Positions 42,610-51,049 of a stretch of DNA of 64,000 bases are shown here, one piece after another. Position 1 is the first letter of the stretch; each line of letters starts with the position of its first letter. Both the position numbers and the translations under genes were made by a program. The DNA lies in NCBI RefSeq assembly GCF_042140245.1, contig NZ_CP159483.1, positions 1,240,001 through 1,304,000 on the forward strand, written 5' to 3'. This DNA is from MH13 sp042140245 (GTDB taxonomy: Bacteria > Pseudomonadota > Alphaproteobacteria > Rhizobiales > MH13). The notes beneath the pieces were generated by a model, which saw only the letters and a program-made list of their open reading frames with translations, did not search any database and was not told the DNA's origin.

Positions 42610-43476
42610 ATGACTATGATAGACTTGAACACCCTGCGCTATTTCACGAGCGCCTACGAGACAGGTACCTTTAGTCATGCGGCTCGGTTAAACGGTGTCA
42701 GCCAGCCCACAGTGTCGGCTGCGATACAAAAGCTAGAAGACCGGCTTGGAACGCTTTTGTTCACACGATCAAGGGCAGGACTCAGACCATCACCCTTTGC
42801 AGGACGACTCTACCACGATGTGGTTGACCACGTGACGCATCTGGCTTCGCTACAAACACGTTTGTTTTCTGAAACACCGCAATCCATCCGGGTTTATTGT
42901 GCACCAGACATGATGGTGCGAAGGCTTGCGCCCAGGCTGAGCAGCCTCCGCCGTGGGTTCGCCGACTTGCAGTTCACTTTCACGGATGAAGCTCAGGAAA
43001 GTGACTTAGCTTACGTTTCGGATCAATGTGTGCCGAAAGCTCATGCCTTTCTTCCAATAAAAGAAGAACGTTTCTATTTGGCTGTCGCCAGATCTCATCC
43101 AATTGCAAAAGTCCGCACGGTTCAGATCGAGGACCTTCGCAACCTCCCGCTCATTCAGAGACCATATTGTCCCAATGCAGATCGGTTGGAATTGGGCACA
43201 GGTGGGAGCGGCTTTGGGGCTCTTGCGACAAACGACAGTCAATTGCTGGATCTCGTCTCGGCAGATCTAGGCGTAGCTTTCGTCCCCGCCTCGCATGCAG
43301 AGTCTCGGGATGACATAGCCCTTCTTTCGTTGGAAGGCGTGGACGCTGGGATGCGGGTAACTGGTATCTCACATCGAAAATCGGTTCGGGCCAAAGAAAT
43401 CGCCCAACTGCTAGCCAACCCAGGCAGCAGCGTGGAAGCGTTGTTGGCAGATGGCATTCTGACAGCCATCCGTTAG
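42610..43476 (+). CDS. LysR-family transcriptional regulator
   Basis: A 288-residue LysR protein, winged helix at residues ~4-62 (LNTLRYFTSAYETGTFSHAARLNGVSQPTVSAAIQKLEDRLG, LLFTRSRAGLRPS) and a short effector domain. It is divergent from the NTF2-like gene at 42109. Two ATGs two codons apart can serve as start. The upstream AT-rich region includes TAGTCTATGACTATGATAGAC, a symmetric-looking element over the start. Ligand unknown. Confidence 0.88.
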   Translation: MTMIDLNTLRYFTSAYETGTFSHAARLNGVSQPTVSAAIQKLEDRLGTLLFTRSRAGLRPSPFAGRLYHDVVDHVTHLASLQTRLFSETPQSIRVYCAPDMMVRRLAPRLSSLRRGFADLQFTFTDEAQESDLAYVSDQCVPKAHAFLPIKEERFYLAVARSHPIAKVRTVQIEDLRNLPLIQRPYCPNADRLELGTGGSGFGALATNDSQLLDLVSADLGVAFVPASHAESRDDIALLSLEGVDAGMRVTGISHRKSVRAKEIAQLLANPGSSVEALLADGILTAIR

Positions 43477-43587
43477 ACAGCTAAGGCAGCCCTTAGTGCC
43501 AGCCGCAGCATTTGGGGGTACGGGCTCGATGCTGTCCTTCTCCAGTTAACCGCCCAAGTTCTGGAACGCGGACAAAACAAGTATGAT

Positions 43588-43998
43588 CTAAGTTGATTGA
43601 CGACTTCGTTCAGCCTTCGTGATGGCCACTTTCATAATCCGCTGAAATCGCGGGCAGTCCAAATGGTTCTCCGCCTGACAGTTGGCGATGTGGCGAATAC
43701 CATCGCTTAGATTGGCCAGTCGTTTGATCTTTGCGTCCAGCTCATCTGCTTTTTCGACTAGCGCACTGCGGTCTAGGGTCGCTCGACCTTCCGATCCGAT
43801 CATTTGCTTGATCTCAAGCAATGAGAACCCTCCCATCTGTGCCAACGCAATAAGCGAAACGCGATCTTGGACCTCGTTCTCATAAAGACGCTTTATGCCT
43901 CGTCGTCCAACGGAACGGATAAGACCAACCTCTTCGTAATAGCGAAGTTTCGACGCGGGAAAGCCGCTGGTTTGGGAGAGCTCAGAAATATCAATCAC
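43588..43998 (-). CDS. MerR-family transcriptional regulator
   Basis: A ~136-residue MerR regulator: IDISELSQTSGFPASKLRYYEEVGLIRSVGRRGIKRLYENEV, linker helix, and a C-terminal NCQAENHLDCPRF with two Cys that could sense metal or redox. GTG 43998 is chosen as start because longer versions run through the palindromic promoter. It is divergent from the DUF2938/DMT operon, whose promoter has the 19-base spacer typical of MerR control. Inducer unknown. Confidence 0.83.
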   Translation of the reverse strand: MIDISELSQTSGFPASKLRYYEEVGLIRSVGRRGIKRLYENEVQDRVSLIALAQMGGFSLLEIKQMIGSEGRATLDRSALVEKADELDAKIKRLANLSDGIRHIANCQAENHLDCPRFQRIMKVAITKAERSRQST

Positions 43999-44002
43999 AG
44001 CC

Positions 44003-44033
44003 TTGACCTCAACTTGACTTGAGGTGGTAACAA
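44003..44033 (+). promoter_or_regulatory. MerR-type promoter/operator
   Basis: TTGACC (44003-44008) and TAACAA (44028-44033) are separated by 19 bases, the long spacer used by MerR/SoxR activators. Between them lies ACCTCAA-CTTGAC-TTGAGGT (44006-44025), perfect 7-base arms and close to the SoxR/CueR style operator. It reads toward the DUF2938 gene and abuts the MerR start, so it should be autoregulatory too. Confidence 0.65.
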
Positions 44034-44078
44034 AGCTGCCCGTGGAAAAAAGATCAATCCAAATAGGAGACGGGCTAC

Positions 44079-44573
44079 TTGACTCTTGAGTTATTCGTAA
44101 ACGCAGTTTTGGTCGGTGTGGGCGCAACGCTGTTTATGGACTTTGTCGCATTGGTGCAGAAGCACATTCTGGCTCAACTACCACTCAACTACGCAATGGT
44201 CGGCCGTTGGATAGGCCATATGTTCAAAGGCCGTTTCATACATCAAGCGATCCCCGAGAGCACACCAATCCGAGGCGAACGGCTGATCGGATGGATCTCA
44301 CATTATCTCATAGGCATCATTTTCGCTGTTGTCTTTCTTGTCTCCATTGGCGACGCTTGGATGAACAGACCCACGCCGCTGCCCGCTGCTTTGTTTGGGG
44401 TCTTAACAGTTCTTGCTCCGTTCCTCATTCTGCAGCCAGCTTTTGGTGCAGGTCTAGCGGCAAGCTGCGCACCGCGACCTGTGGTAACTCGGGCAAGAAG
44501 CGTGCTCGCGCATCTAAGTTTCGGCGTTGGCCTCTGGATTTCTGCCCTTTGTTTATCAGCGTTGGCAGCATGA
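44079..44573 (+). CDS. DUF2938 membrane protein (paralogue)
   Basis: A 164-residue four-helix protein of family DUF2938: VGVGATLFMDFVALVQKH, NYAMVGRWIGHMFKGRFIHQAI, GWISHYLIGIIFAVVFLVS, APFLILQPAFGAGLAASCAP. It aligns along its length with the paralogue at 27700-28209. The TTG start has AGGAG eight bases upstream. It is under a MerR-type promoter and overlaps a drug/metabolite transporter gene (ATGA). Function unknown; the MerR link suggests stress or metal response. Confidence 0.82.
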   Translation: MTLELFVNAVLVGVGATLFMDFVALVQKHILAQLPLNYAMVGRWIGHMFKGRFIHQAIPESTPIRGERLIGWISHYLIGIIFAVVFLVSIGDAWMNRPTPLPAALFGVLTVLAPFLILQPAFGAGLAASCAPRPVVTRARSVLAHLSFGVGLWISALCLSALAA

Positions 44574-44593
44574 TTGATCGCGACGGAGAGAAA

Positions 44594-45511
44594 ATGGGGT
44601 TGCGGCTGACCCGCGAAGCGACCGGTATAGGGTTCGCTCTGACTGCTGCCGTTATGTGGTCTCTGTTTTTGATTGCGTCACGCGTCGGTGCTGTGGATGG
44701 ATTGCTTCCGATCGACATGATGGTACTTCGGTTCAGCCTAGCCGCCGTCCTATTAGCACCCGTCCTTGTTTGGTCCATAAGGCGGGGAGATGGTGGCCTA
44801 CTAACACCGAGACGTGCAATTTTTCTTGCGCTTGCAGCAGGTCCTGCCTTCGTTTGGCTGAATGTCGGGGGCTTCCAATTTGCACCTCTGGCGCATGGTG
44901 CAGTCATCCAACCATCAACCGTTGCACTGGCTGGGATGGGACTTGCTGCACTTCTACTGGGTGAAACGCTGAGCGCTCGTCAGTATGTTGGTGCCGCACT
45001 TTTGCTAGCCGGTATGGTCGCCATTGCAGGACCAAGCGTCTTTGTTGTGAACATGGAGATTTTGATAGGCGACTCCATGTTTGTCGGAGCTGGTTTGTTT
45101 TGGGTGGCATATACTCTGTTGCTCAAACGATGGGGTATATCAGGTCTTCTCGCTGCCGCCGCAGTATCGGTCCTTTCCGCTTTGGTCGTCCTGCCGATAG
45201 CGCCCTTTGTTGGCGTCATCGAGCGACTAACACAACTCACCGTAGCGGAGCTTTTGTTCCACGTTACGGCGCATGGATTGTTCAACGGTGTCGGGGCAAT
45301 AGTTGCTTTTGGGATGGCGGTTGAGCGGCTGGGTGCTGCAAAAGCATCGCTCGTCCCTGCAATAATTCCAGCCACCACGCTCATCATCGGACTTCCAATG
45401 ACTGGCGAAAACCCAACCAATTTGGAGTTCATTGGGGCTGCTATCGCCTGCCTAGGCCTTCTCGTTGCATTGTCGCTCAAGACCATTCGCGATCAATCTA
45501 TAGACAAATAG
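44594..45511 (+). CDS. EamA/DMT-family transporter
   Basis: A ~305-residue drug/metabolite transporter with ten predicted helices in two EamA repeats (TGIGFALTAAVMWSLFLIASR and GDSMFVGAGLFWVAYTLLLKRWG). ATG 44594 is chosen for CGGAGAG six bases upstream; ATG 44570, which overlaps the DUF2938 stop as ATGA, is the alternative. It probably exports a small metabolite. It is co-transcribed with DUF2938 under MerR control and followed by a terminator. Confidence 0.86.
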   Translation: MGLRLTREATGIGFALTAAVMWSLFLIASRVGAVDGLLPIDMMVLRFSLAAVLLAPVLVWSIRRGDGGLLTPRRAIFLALAAGPAFVWLNVGGFQFAPLAHGAVIQPSTVALAGMGLAALLLGETLSARQYVGAALLLAGMVAIAGPSVFVVNMEILIGDSMFVGAGLFWVAYTLLLKRWGISGLLAAAAVSVLSALVVLPIAPFVGVIERLTQLTVAELLFHVTAHGLFNGVGAIVAFGMAVERLGAAKASLVPAIIPATTLIIGLPMTGENPTNLEFIGAAIACLGLLVALSLKTIRDQSIDK

Positions 45512-45520
45512 GCTGAAGGG

Positions 45521-45560
45521 ACCAAGGCCCAAAATGGGCTCGAAGTGGACCTTGGTTTTC
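45521..45560 (+). terminator. Intrinsic terminator after the DMT gene
   Basis: ACCAAGG pairs with CCTTGGT, with an inner GCCC/GGGC stem, and is followed by TTTTC. Ten bases after the DMT stop. Good terminator. Confidence 0.55.
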
Positions 45561-45569
45561 GTCCTGAAG

Positions 45570-45590
45570 TGGCGGCAAAGCGGACATTAG
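45570..45590. repeat. Dispersed intergenic repeat copy
   Basis: TGGCGGCAAAGCGGACATTA, close to the copies at 6463, 27572, 30608 and 50132. Between a terminator and a convergent gene end. Confidence 0.5.
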
Positions 45591-45670
45591 CCAGTTGTCG
45601 GTTTTCGGCCTATTGCCGACATTTGGTACATCCGGAACTCGTAGTCCAGAAAGCGTTAGTGTTTGGCGTC

Positions 45671-46216
45671 TTAGCCGTTCTTTGAGAGGACCCGTTGTAG
45701 GATCCGTGCAACGTTTCTAGCATCATCGATACCGCGGTGATGGGTGCCAACCCATTCCAAACCCTGGTCTTCGATGGCTTCGGCTAAACCCAGCTTTCGG
45801 CCCAAAGTCTTGTCTGCGTATAGTTGTTTTGCATTGAAGTGTGGCCCAGGAAACGGCCATGGCGCACCCGTACGCACCGAGTCTTGCTTGAATTGTTTCT
45901 GGTCGTAATCGCCCCAGCTGCACCATGAAAATGGTTGAAATGTCTGTAACCAAGCTCCCAGCGCCCGGAAGGCTTCGTGGACCGTTGGTGCGTTGTTGAT
46001 CTCATCCTGTGAAATGCTGGTGAGTTCAATGCAAAATGGCGTCAAGACCGGGTTCTTGAACGGTCTAATAAACGTCTGGAATTCACCGACTTGGTCAAGC
46101 TTGGCGTCCAAGAGAACCGCACCAATTTCAATGATCTCCATTTCCCCGCGAGGTATGCGCCCCTGGTCGTCGCAAGTCGCTTCGACATCAACGGCCAGAA
46201 TAAAACCTCTTGCCAT
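45671..46216 (-). CDS. DEDDh 3'-5' exonuclease (ERI1/KapD-like)
   Basis: A 181-residue DnaQ-fold exonuclease. The acidic residues are Asp10 and Glu12 (AVDVEATC), Asp103 (WGDYDQKQF), and His160 with Asp164/165 (HHRGIDDARN). The set is that of DEDDh enzymes such as ERI1, KapD or small RNA exonucleases. It probably trims RNA or DNA 3' ends. It stands alone with no evident operon partner. Confidence 0.87.
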   Translation of the reverse strand: MARGFILAVDVEATCDDQGRIPRGEMEIIEIGAVLLDAKLDQVGEFQTFIRPFKNPVLTPFCIELTSISQDEINNAPTVHEAFRALGAWLQTFQPFSWCSWGDYDQKQFKQDSVRTGAPWPFPGPHFNAKQLYADKTLGRKLGLAEAIEDQGLEWVGTHHRGIDDARNVARILQRVLSKNG

Positions 46217-46581
46217 GGTAAGTTACCTCTAGAGTGAAAAAGCACTTGCTACATGAGCTTCATAACATAGAGGGGCTAGGCATGGTCCCGACATACCCAC
46301 AACAGTCCTTTGGGCACTAGAAGGTGGCCGGGTGCACTGGCACACCCTTTGGGTAATCGTCTAGTACGTATGATCGCCGGAGCTTTAATCACTCAAGGCT
46401 ATTTCCTTTGAGTCTGCCCACTAGAAAAGACAGTCTCACCAGTTTTCGTTGTCAAAGCTTGGTTCCGGTCCGCCCTAACGTGATCGCCGTCACAAGAAAC
46501 AGTTAGCGATTGCGGTATCGGTCTTAAACCTGATGCGTTTCACAGGCTCACGCCCTGCCATTGTTGTGATGAGAGTTTCTA
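46217..46581. other. Gene-free stretch before the secreted-protein operon
   Basis: No gene is seen in 365 bases. GGGTGCACTGGCACACCC around 46331 is an imperfect hairpin. It must contain the promoter of the three-gene operon beginning at 46582, but I cannot single it out. Confidence 0.4.
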
Positions 46582-48555
46582 ATGCAAAAACTGAACAAAA
46601 AGCTGGTCGGAGTTCTTTGTCTAGGTAGCAGTCTCCTCGCTTCGGCCGCCAACGCTGAGCCAAGCTTCTATGCCTACGGCACAAACGGTCTTGAGATGCG
46701 CGCGGACATTCGGCTTGTGTCTCCATCACGTACGGTTGAGATCCTAAAAGAGCGTAGTTTTGGCGCACCCTACCGATTGGTCGGAAGTGGTCCTCACCTA
46801 CCGCGTGCTTTTTCCGTCGTTCAGCCGATGGCGGACGATGCAGCGGTTCGAGCCTTGTTGGATGAGGCGATACTGACTCTTACCGAAGAGCCGCCAGCGG
46901 GTGGTGCAGAACTACAGATTTATTTCGAGCGGCAACGCCACGCGCAAGACGTGATCCAAGCCTTAGGCGGACCCGAAGAGGAAGCCTTTCTGGTAGGCTT
47001 GGCCACCGATATTACGTCGTGGTCGAGTAGCGCTTACTATCTCGTACCTGCCGTTGGGTCCGCATTGCGTCGTGACGCATTACAAACCAGCGAAGTTCTT
47101 ACAGTCTGGGGGAGCCAAACGGGGACGGAGGTTTTCCAAGCCGCCCTTACTATGGCCTTAGCCATGTGGGGTTACGCGCCGGCCCAAGAGCGCCTTGTCG
47201 AACTTATTGCCGTAGAGCGTCGTTCAGACCTGTTTACCTATCCGGTCCTGGCTGATGCCTTTGATATCATCACAACGCGTGAACATCCGGCTGTCACATC
47301 CTTGGTCCGCGACTACCTGCAGGCCCAATCACCATGGCGCCAGGTGGGTTCGCAACCAGCTTCCCCTCAATCCGTTGTAGGCCTCTCCGGCAACGAAATG
47401 ATCAGCGCTGTTCTTTATGGACATGCCTACTTCGCCGGCGAGGACCGGCTGTTGTTGGATGGCCCAGTTGCTCAGCTTACCAAGAGTCAAGCCCTACGGG
47501 AGTTGCTGCCGTTCCTGGCGGACCCGCGTGATGGCGCTCGTGCGTTGTTCGCCATATCAAAAGGTTGGAACGCTGGACAGGATAGCTACCGGCCCAACCC
47601 GTTCGTTCTCATGCCGGACCTATGCCATCTGCGCCTGGCAGCAGAACGCTCGGGTGACGCAGACGCCTGGCAAGATATTGAACGCCTGTTCTGGGCCTGG
47701 GGGCCGGAAGCCTTCGGTATCACTCACCTCCTGGACAGGGTGCAAACGGTTCTGTTGGACTGGACTGTGGGCTTTGCTGCCTTCAATTGCGACCCGTCCG
47801 GCCGTCATCTTGCACAAGTCGACAACACAGCAGAGGACCCGTTCAACATCCTGCCAGACTTTGCACGTGCTGCCAGCCCCGACCAGTGGCGCCTAAGTGG
47901 GCATCACACATCCGATGACCTCGATTTCTCGTTCACCGTACTTGACCAGCTCAACGAAGAGGCCCTGAGCAGCCTGGTCGAAGACCGTGCAGTGGCGGAC
48001 CACCCGCTATGGTACCTTGCGCAAATGCGCCACGGGGTGCTGTCTGCAGCCCATTTTGGCCATCTCGACGTTTACCAAGGCCAGGACGACAGGCGCTTCT
48101 TTGTTGCCCAAAACAGCGAAGGTTCTACGCCGGTTTATGCTGGCGGCATCGCTGAGCTACGGGTTCGCCAAAACCCATCGGGCACACTCTTTGGCCTTCG
48201 GCTTTCTGCGGACTATTACATTCCCGAGGACGCCGCGTTTGGGGCGTCGATTGCCAGGTTGTTCGACGATATCGACGCCAGCCTTGCTGATGGTGCTCTG
48301 TCCATGATCCAGTCGGTAACCCTGCGCCACGGGTCCAGTTCTACCCCTCTGACTCGTCAACGCAGCGCTCCGGACGGGACGCATGTCTACGTTCTGGACG
48401 AAGAGATTGATGACATGGACAATCTGGTCGTCGATGTTGAAATTGCATCCTTGAGACAGGGTACTGCGTTCTTGTCCTTCCCGCTGTACGCTTCGTCCTT
48501 TGGATACCAAAGTCTTTTTGAAGACGGGGCAATCGAGGTGCACGTATGGCAATAA
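46582..48555 (+). CDS. Large secreted protein of unknown function
   Basis: A 657-residue protein I do not recognise. A signal peptide covers residues 1-25 (KKLVGVLCLGSSLLASAANA). Residues ~70-450 are mostly helical and rich in Ala/Leu, with segments such as EVFQAALTMALAMWGYAPAQERLVELIAV that could form HEAT-like or solenoid repeats. The last ~150 residues look beta-rich (GIAELRVRQNPSGTLFGLRLSADYYIP, HVYVLDEEIDDMDNLVVDVEIASL). Only two Cys occur in the mature chain. No catalytic motif is visible. Its end overlaps the next secreted gene by ten bases. Codon use looks normal for the window. Confidence 0.7.
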   Translation: MQKLNKKLVGVLCLGSSLLASAANAEPSFYAYGTNGLEMRADIRLVSPSRTVEILKERSFGAPYRLVGSGPHLPRAFSVVQPMADDAAVRALLDEAILTLTEEPPAGGAELQIYFERQRHAQDVIQALGGPEEEAFLVGLATDITSWSSSAYYLVPAVGSALRRDALQTSEVLTVWGSQTGTEVFQAALTMALAMWGYAPAQERLVELIAVERRSDLFTYPVLADAFDIITTREHPAVTSLVRDYLQAQSPWRQVGSQPASPQSVVGLSGNEMISAVLYGHAYFAGEDRLLLDGPVAQLTKSQALRELLPFLADPRDGARALFAISKGWNAGQDSYRPNPFVLMPDLCHLRLAAERSGDADAWQDIERLFWAWGPEAFGITHLLDRVQTVLLDWTVGFAAFNCDPSGRHLAQVDNTAEDPFNILPDFARAASPDQWRLSGHHTSDDLDFSFTVLDQLNEEALSSLVEDRAVADHPLWYLAQMRHGVLSAAHFGHLDVYQGQDDRRFFVAQNSEGSTPVYAGGIAELRVRQNPSGTLFGLRLSADYYIPEDAAFGASIARLFDDIDASLADGALSMIQSVTLRHGSSSTPLTRQRSAPDGTHVYVLDEEIDDMDNLVVDVEIASLRQGTAFLSFPLYASSFGYQSLFEDGAIEVHVWQ

Positions 48556-49685
48556 CAAAAATGCTGGTGATTGGCGCTTTTGTTGGCGCAATCGCCTTCG
48601 CGTCGCCGCACGCGTTGGCTGACGAGGTTGGCGAGGCCTTTGACTTGCTGGCCAGCGACATTGCCGAAGCCGGTAGCGAGGAAGAGCAGACGGGGGTATT
48701 GCGCGGCTTCACTGACCTGGTGGAGCGTTTTCCAGAATCGGATGAAGCACGCCTCATGGCATTCGCTGCTGGCAACATAGCTTTGCGTCAAAACGGTCCA
48801 AATCGGCTGCTCGATGGACTTGCTGACTATATAGAAAACGGTGATCTACTGGATCCCAACGCGATTGCTGCCGTCGTGGAGCCTGCGCTCAACGCCCTTG
48901 GCGATATGGCTGATCTCGGCATTTTAAAGCCGGAGGATGCAGCTGCCTTTGATCAAGCATTAAAGGATCTGGACCAAGCCCTCGCAACGGCCGGAGCACA
49001 ATACTCGCTGGAGACACTCTTGAGTGATCCTTTTGCTGAGTCTCCGGCTCTGGCCAGTGCTCTAGGAAGACTCCGCCAGCTGGTCTCACTGGCGCGCTTT
49101 TACAACGATGCGCGCCGCTATCCGGACCTTACAGGCGCTGAGCGCCGCCGCATGCTGGACAATCTTCGATCACCTTTCACGCGCTACATAGGTCCGGGCC
49201 TAGCAGGGCCGGGCTGGCCAATGCTTCGTGACGGTCTGGTTTGGAACAGTGAATTGGCAGACGCTAATGCGGAGGGTGTGCGGATTGTTGAAGACGCGAT
49301 CCGCAACGGCAGGGTCGATGAAGAACGGTTAAGGCGACTGGACGCGCGACTGCGCTTTCTGGCGCGTGGACCATGGAACCGAGACACCCTTCGCGACATG
49401 TTGGCGTCCGTCTGTTCGTTGGTGCCTGGAACTGGCTCGCTGTGCCAGTCGATATTTGATCACATTCTCGACGGCGCCGAGGCGATCGGCAACGTCACGT
49501 GTGGTGAAATCACGTGCGACTGCGGCTACTTGGACGGAATTGCCGGAGCGCTGCGCGGCGTTGAGTGCGCCCTGCGCGAGGCGCAGATGCAAGCCCAGTG
49601 CTTCAGCGATGGGGCGCCACAGAGCGCATGCTTGGCAGGCGCCAGCGGCCCCAATGCAACATCCTGGGAACCCCAACCACGTTAA
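48546..49685 (+). CDS. Secreted Cys-rich protein of unknown function
   Basis: A 379-residue secreted protein (signal peptide ends about residue 25, PHALA). The first 250 residues are helical (EAFDLLASDIAEAGSEEEQTGVLRGF, ALGRLRQLVSLARFYNDARR). The C-terminal ~110 residues carry eight Cys in a tight pattern (VCSLVPGTGSLC, VTCGEITCDCGYLDG, VECALREAQMQAQC, SACLAG), which suggests disulfide bonds in the periplasm or outside. No family recognised. Translationally coupled to the gene before it by a 10-base overlap. Confidence 0.7.
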   Translation: MAITKMLVIGAFVGAIAFASPHALADEVGEAFDLLASDIAEAGSEEEQTGVLRGFTDLVERFPESDEARLMAFAAGNIALRQNGPNRLLDGLADYIENGDLLDPNAIAAVVEPALNALGDMADLGILKPEDAAAFDQALKDLDQALATAGAQYSLETLLSDPFAESPALASALGRLRQLVSLARFYNDARRYPDLTGAERRRMLDNLRSPFTRYIGPGLAGPGWPMLRDGLVWNSELADANAEGVRIVEDAIRNGRVDEERLRRLDARLRFLARGPWNRDTLRDMLASVCSLVPGTGSLCQSIFDHILDGAEAIGNVTCGEITCDCGYLDGIAGALRGVECALREAQMQAQCFSDGAPQSACLAGASGPNATSWEPQPR

Positions 49686-49705
49686 CTGGACCTATAGGAA
49701 AACAG

Positions 49706-50059
49706 ATGAAGAACGCTCTGGCTGCGGCCATTCCACTTTTGATTGTGTCTGCTTCGGTTCCCGCTTATGCGCAGGCTGAGGCCAGCTTCAATGTGGCTTG
49801 TCCACCTACATCCTTTGCGCATTTCAATGATGAGCTGGTGGATGTGACAGGTGCTTGGGCGATGGATTTCCGCTTTTTCGGCAGCTTTCTCCCCGTCCTC
49901 CAACCACTATCTGTCGAGTCCAATGGAACGGACCAAACACTGACGTGTGGATTGGATGCCAACGAGATGTCCGTTACTTCGACCGTTACCGTAGAAGCTT
50001 CCTCTTGCGTGATTGACGGCGTGGATGTGGCGAGCTCTGTTTTTGTGTGCAGCCGCTAG
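49706..50059 (+). CDS. Small secreted protein of unknown function
   Basis: A 117-residue secreted protein: signal peptide residues 1-22 (ending AYAQ), then a beta-rich mature domain with four Cys (NVACPP, LTCGLD, SSCVID, VFVCSR), enough for two disulfides. TAGGAAAAC lies just upstream of the ATG. It is 20 bases after the Cys-rich protein and completes the three-gene secreted operon. No family recognised. Confidence 0.65.
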   Translation: MKNALAAAIPLLIVSASVPAYAQAEASFNVACPPTSFAHFNDELVDVTGAWAMDFRFFGSFLPVLQPLSVESNGTDQTLTCGLDANEMSVTSTVTVEASSCVIDGVDVASSVFVCSR

Positions 50060-50131
50060 GGCTAAGTCTACAGAATTGACGCTTCTGAACTGTGAGTAAA
50101 GCTGCCTTCGGAATCTGGTTTACGGAAGTAA

Positions 50132-50150
50132 TTGGCGGCAATGCGGACCT
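50132..50150. repeat. Dispersed intergenic repeat copy
   Basis: TTGGCGGCAATGCGGACCT, close to the copy at 27572. It lies between the secreted operon and the GNAT gene. Confidence 0.45.
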
Positions 50151-50209
50151 TTCAGACATTCGTCTTCGCATATAGTCTTGCTGCACTGTTCCAAAGAGGC
50201 GTGGTCGCC

Positions 50210-50614
50210 ATGATCGAGTATAGAAGTGGTGTAGTGCCTCCAGTGTCTGAGGTGATTTCATTATACTCCGCCAATAAATGGAGTTCAGCAAACCAACCTG
50301 AACGCCTGATGGCAGCACTAAAGGGATCTAATCACATAGAATGTGCTTTCCGTGAACAGCAACTTGTTGGTCTGGCAAATGCAATTTCCGATGGTAGCCT
50401 AGTGGTTTATTATCCTCACCTGCTGGTACATCCAGACCAGCAAGGAAAGGGAATTGGGCAAGAACTTATGTCTCGCATGTTCGGCAAATATGCTGACTTT
50501 CATCAGCAAACACTGTTAGCGGTCGCAGACGCAGTAGATTTTTATGAGCGCGTAGGTTTCAAACGAACCGATGCCGTTGCTCCAATGTGGATCTACGACG
50601 GGACTGACCACTGA
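50210..50614 (+). CDS. GNAT-family N-acetyltransferase
   Basis: A 134-residue GNAT enzyme. The acetyl-CoA pyrophosphate loop is LLVHPDQQGKGIGQELMSRM, the standard Q/RxxGxG/A motif, and VDFYERVGFKR is the C-terminal signature. ATG 50210 is used. Longer frames run through the upstream repeat. Substrate unknown; a single-gene unit. Confidence 0.85.
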   Translation: MIEYRSGVVPPVSEVISLYSANKWSSANQPERLMAALKGSNHIECAFREQQLVGLANAISDGSLVVYYPHLLVHPDQQGKGIGQELMSRMFGKYADFHQQTLLAVADAVDFYERVGFKRTDAVAPMWIYDGTDH

Positions 50615-50721
50615 CGTTCACTTTGGCTCACTGCTGCCGTTGTGGGCTCAGCCGCTCTTGGCGGCGCAGTGATCATTAGAAACATCTTATGCTTCAATGC
50701 TGATTTTCATCGGAAAGGAGA

Positions 50722-50898
50722 TCAGCATACGGGACCCACTCTTTGCGTCGAACCAAAGCAACGCTGATCTATCGCAAAACCGGTAATCTGCGTGTGGTTC
50801 AGCTTCTGCTCGGTCACACAAAGATCGACAGCACCGTTCGCTATCTCGGTGTCGAGGTGGAAGATGCATTGGAACTGGCAGAGAGCATCGAACTTTGA
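50722..50898 (+). pseudogene. Tyrosine-recombinase (integrase) C-terminal fragment
   Basis: The frame ending TGA 50896-50898 reads YGTHSLRRTKATLIYRKTG then VQLLLGHTKIDSTVRYLGVE and VEDALELAESIEL. It has the HxLRR box, the LLGH box and the catalytic Tyr of the RYLG segment, the last ~57 residues of a phage-type integrase. The upstream catalytic and arm-binding domains are absent and no start is present. It is a remnant of a mobile element that once sat here. Confidence 0.75.
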
Positions 50899-51049
50899 GC
50901 CTTCTTTGACCGGCCGAGGGTAACAGCCAGTTCGCCGACAGACCACAGCACATTCTTGAGACCTCACTTAAGTGGGGTGCTTCCAACAGGATTGCATTCG
51001 ACGCTAGAAGGTCACCCTATTGATTAACACCTGTGCCCAAGGAACAACC

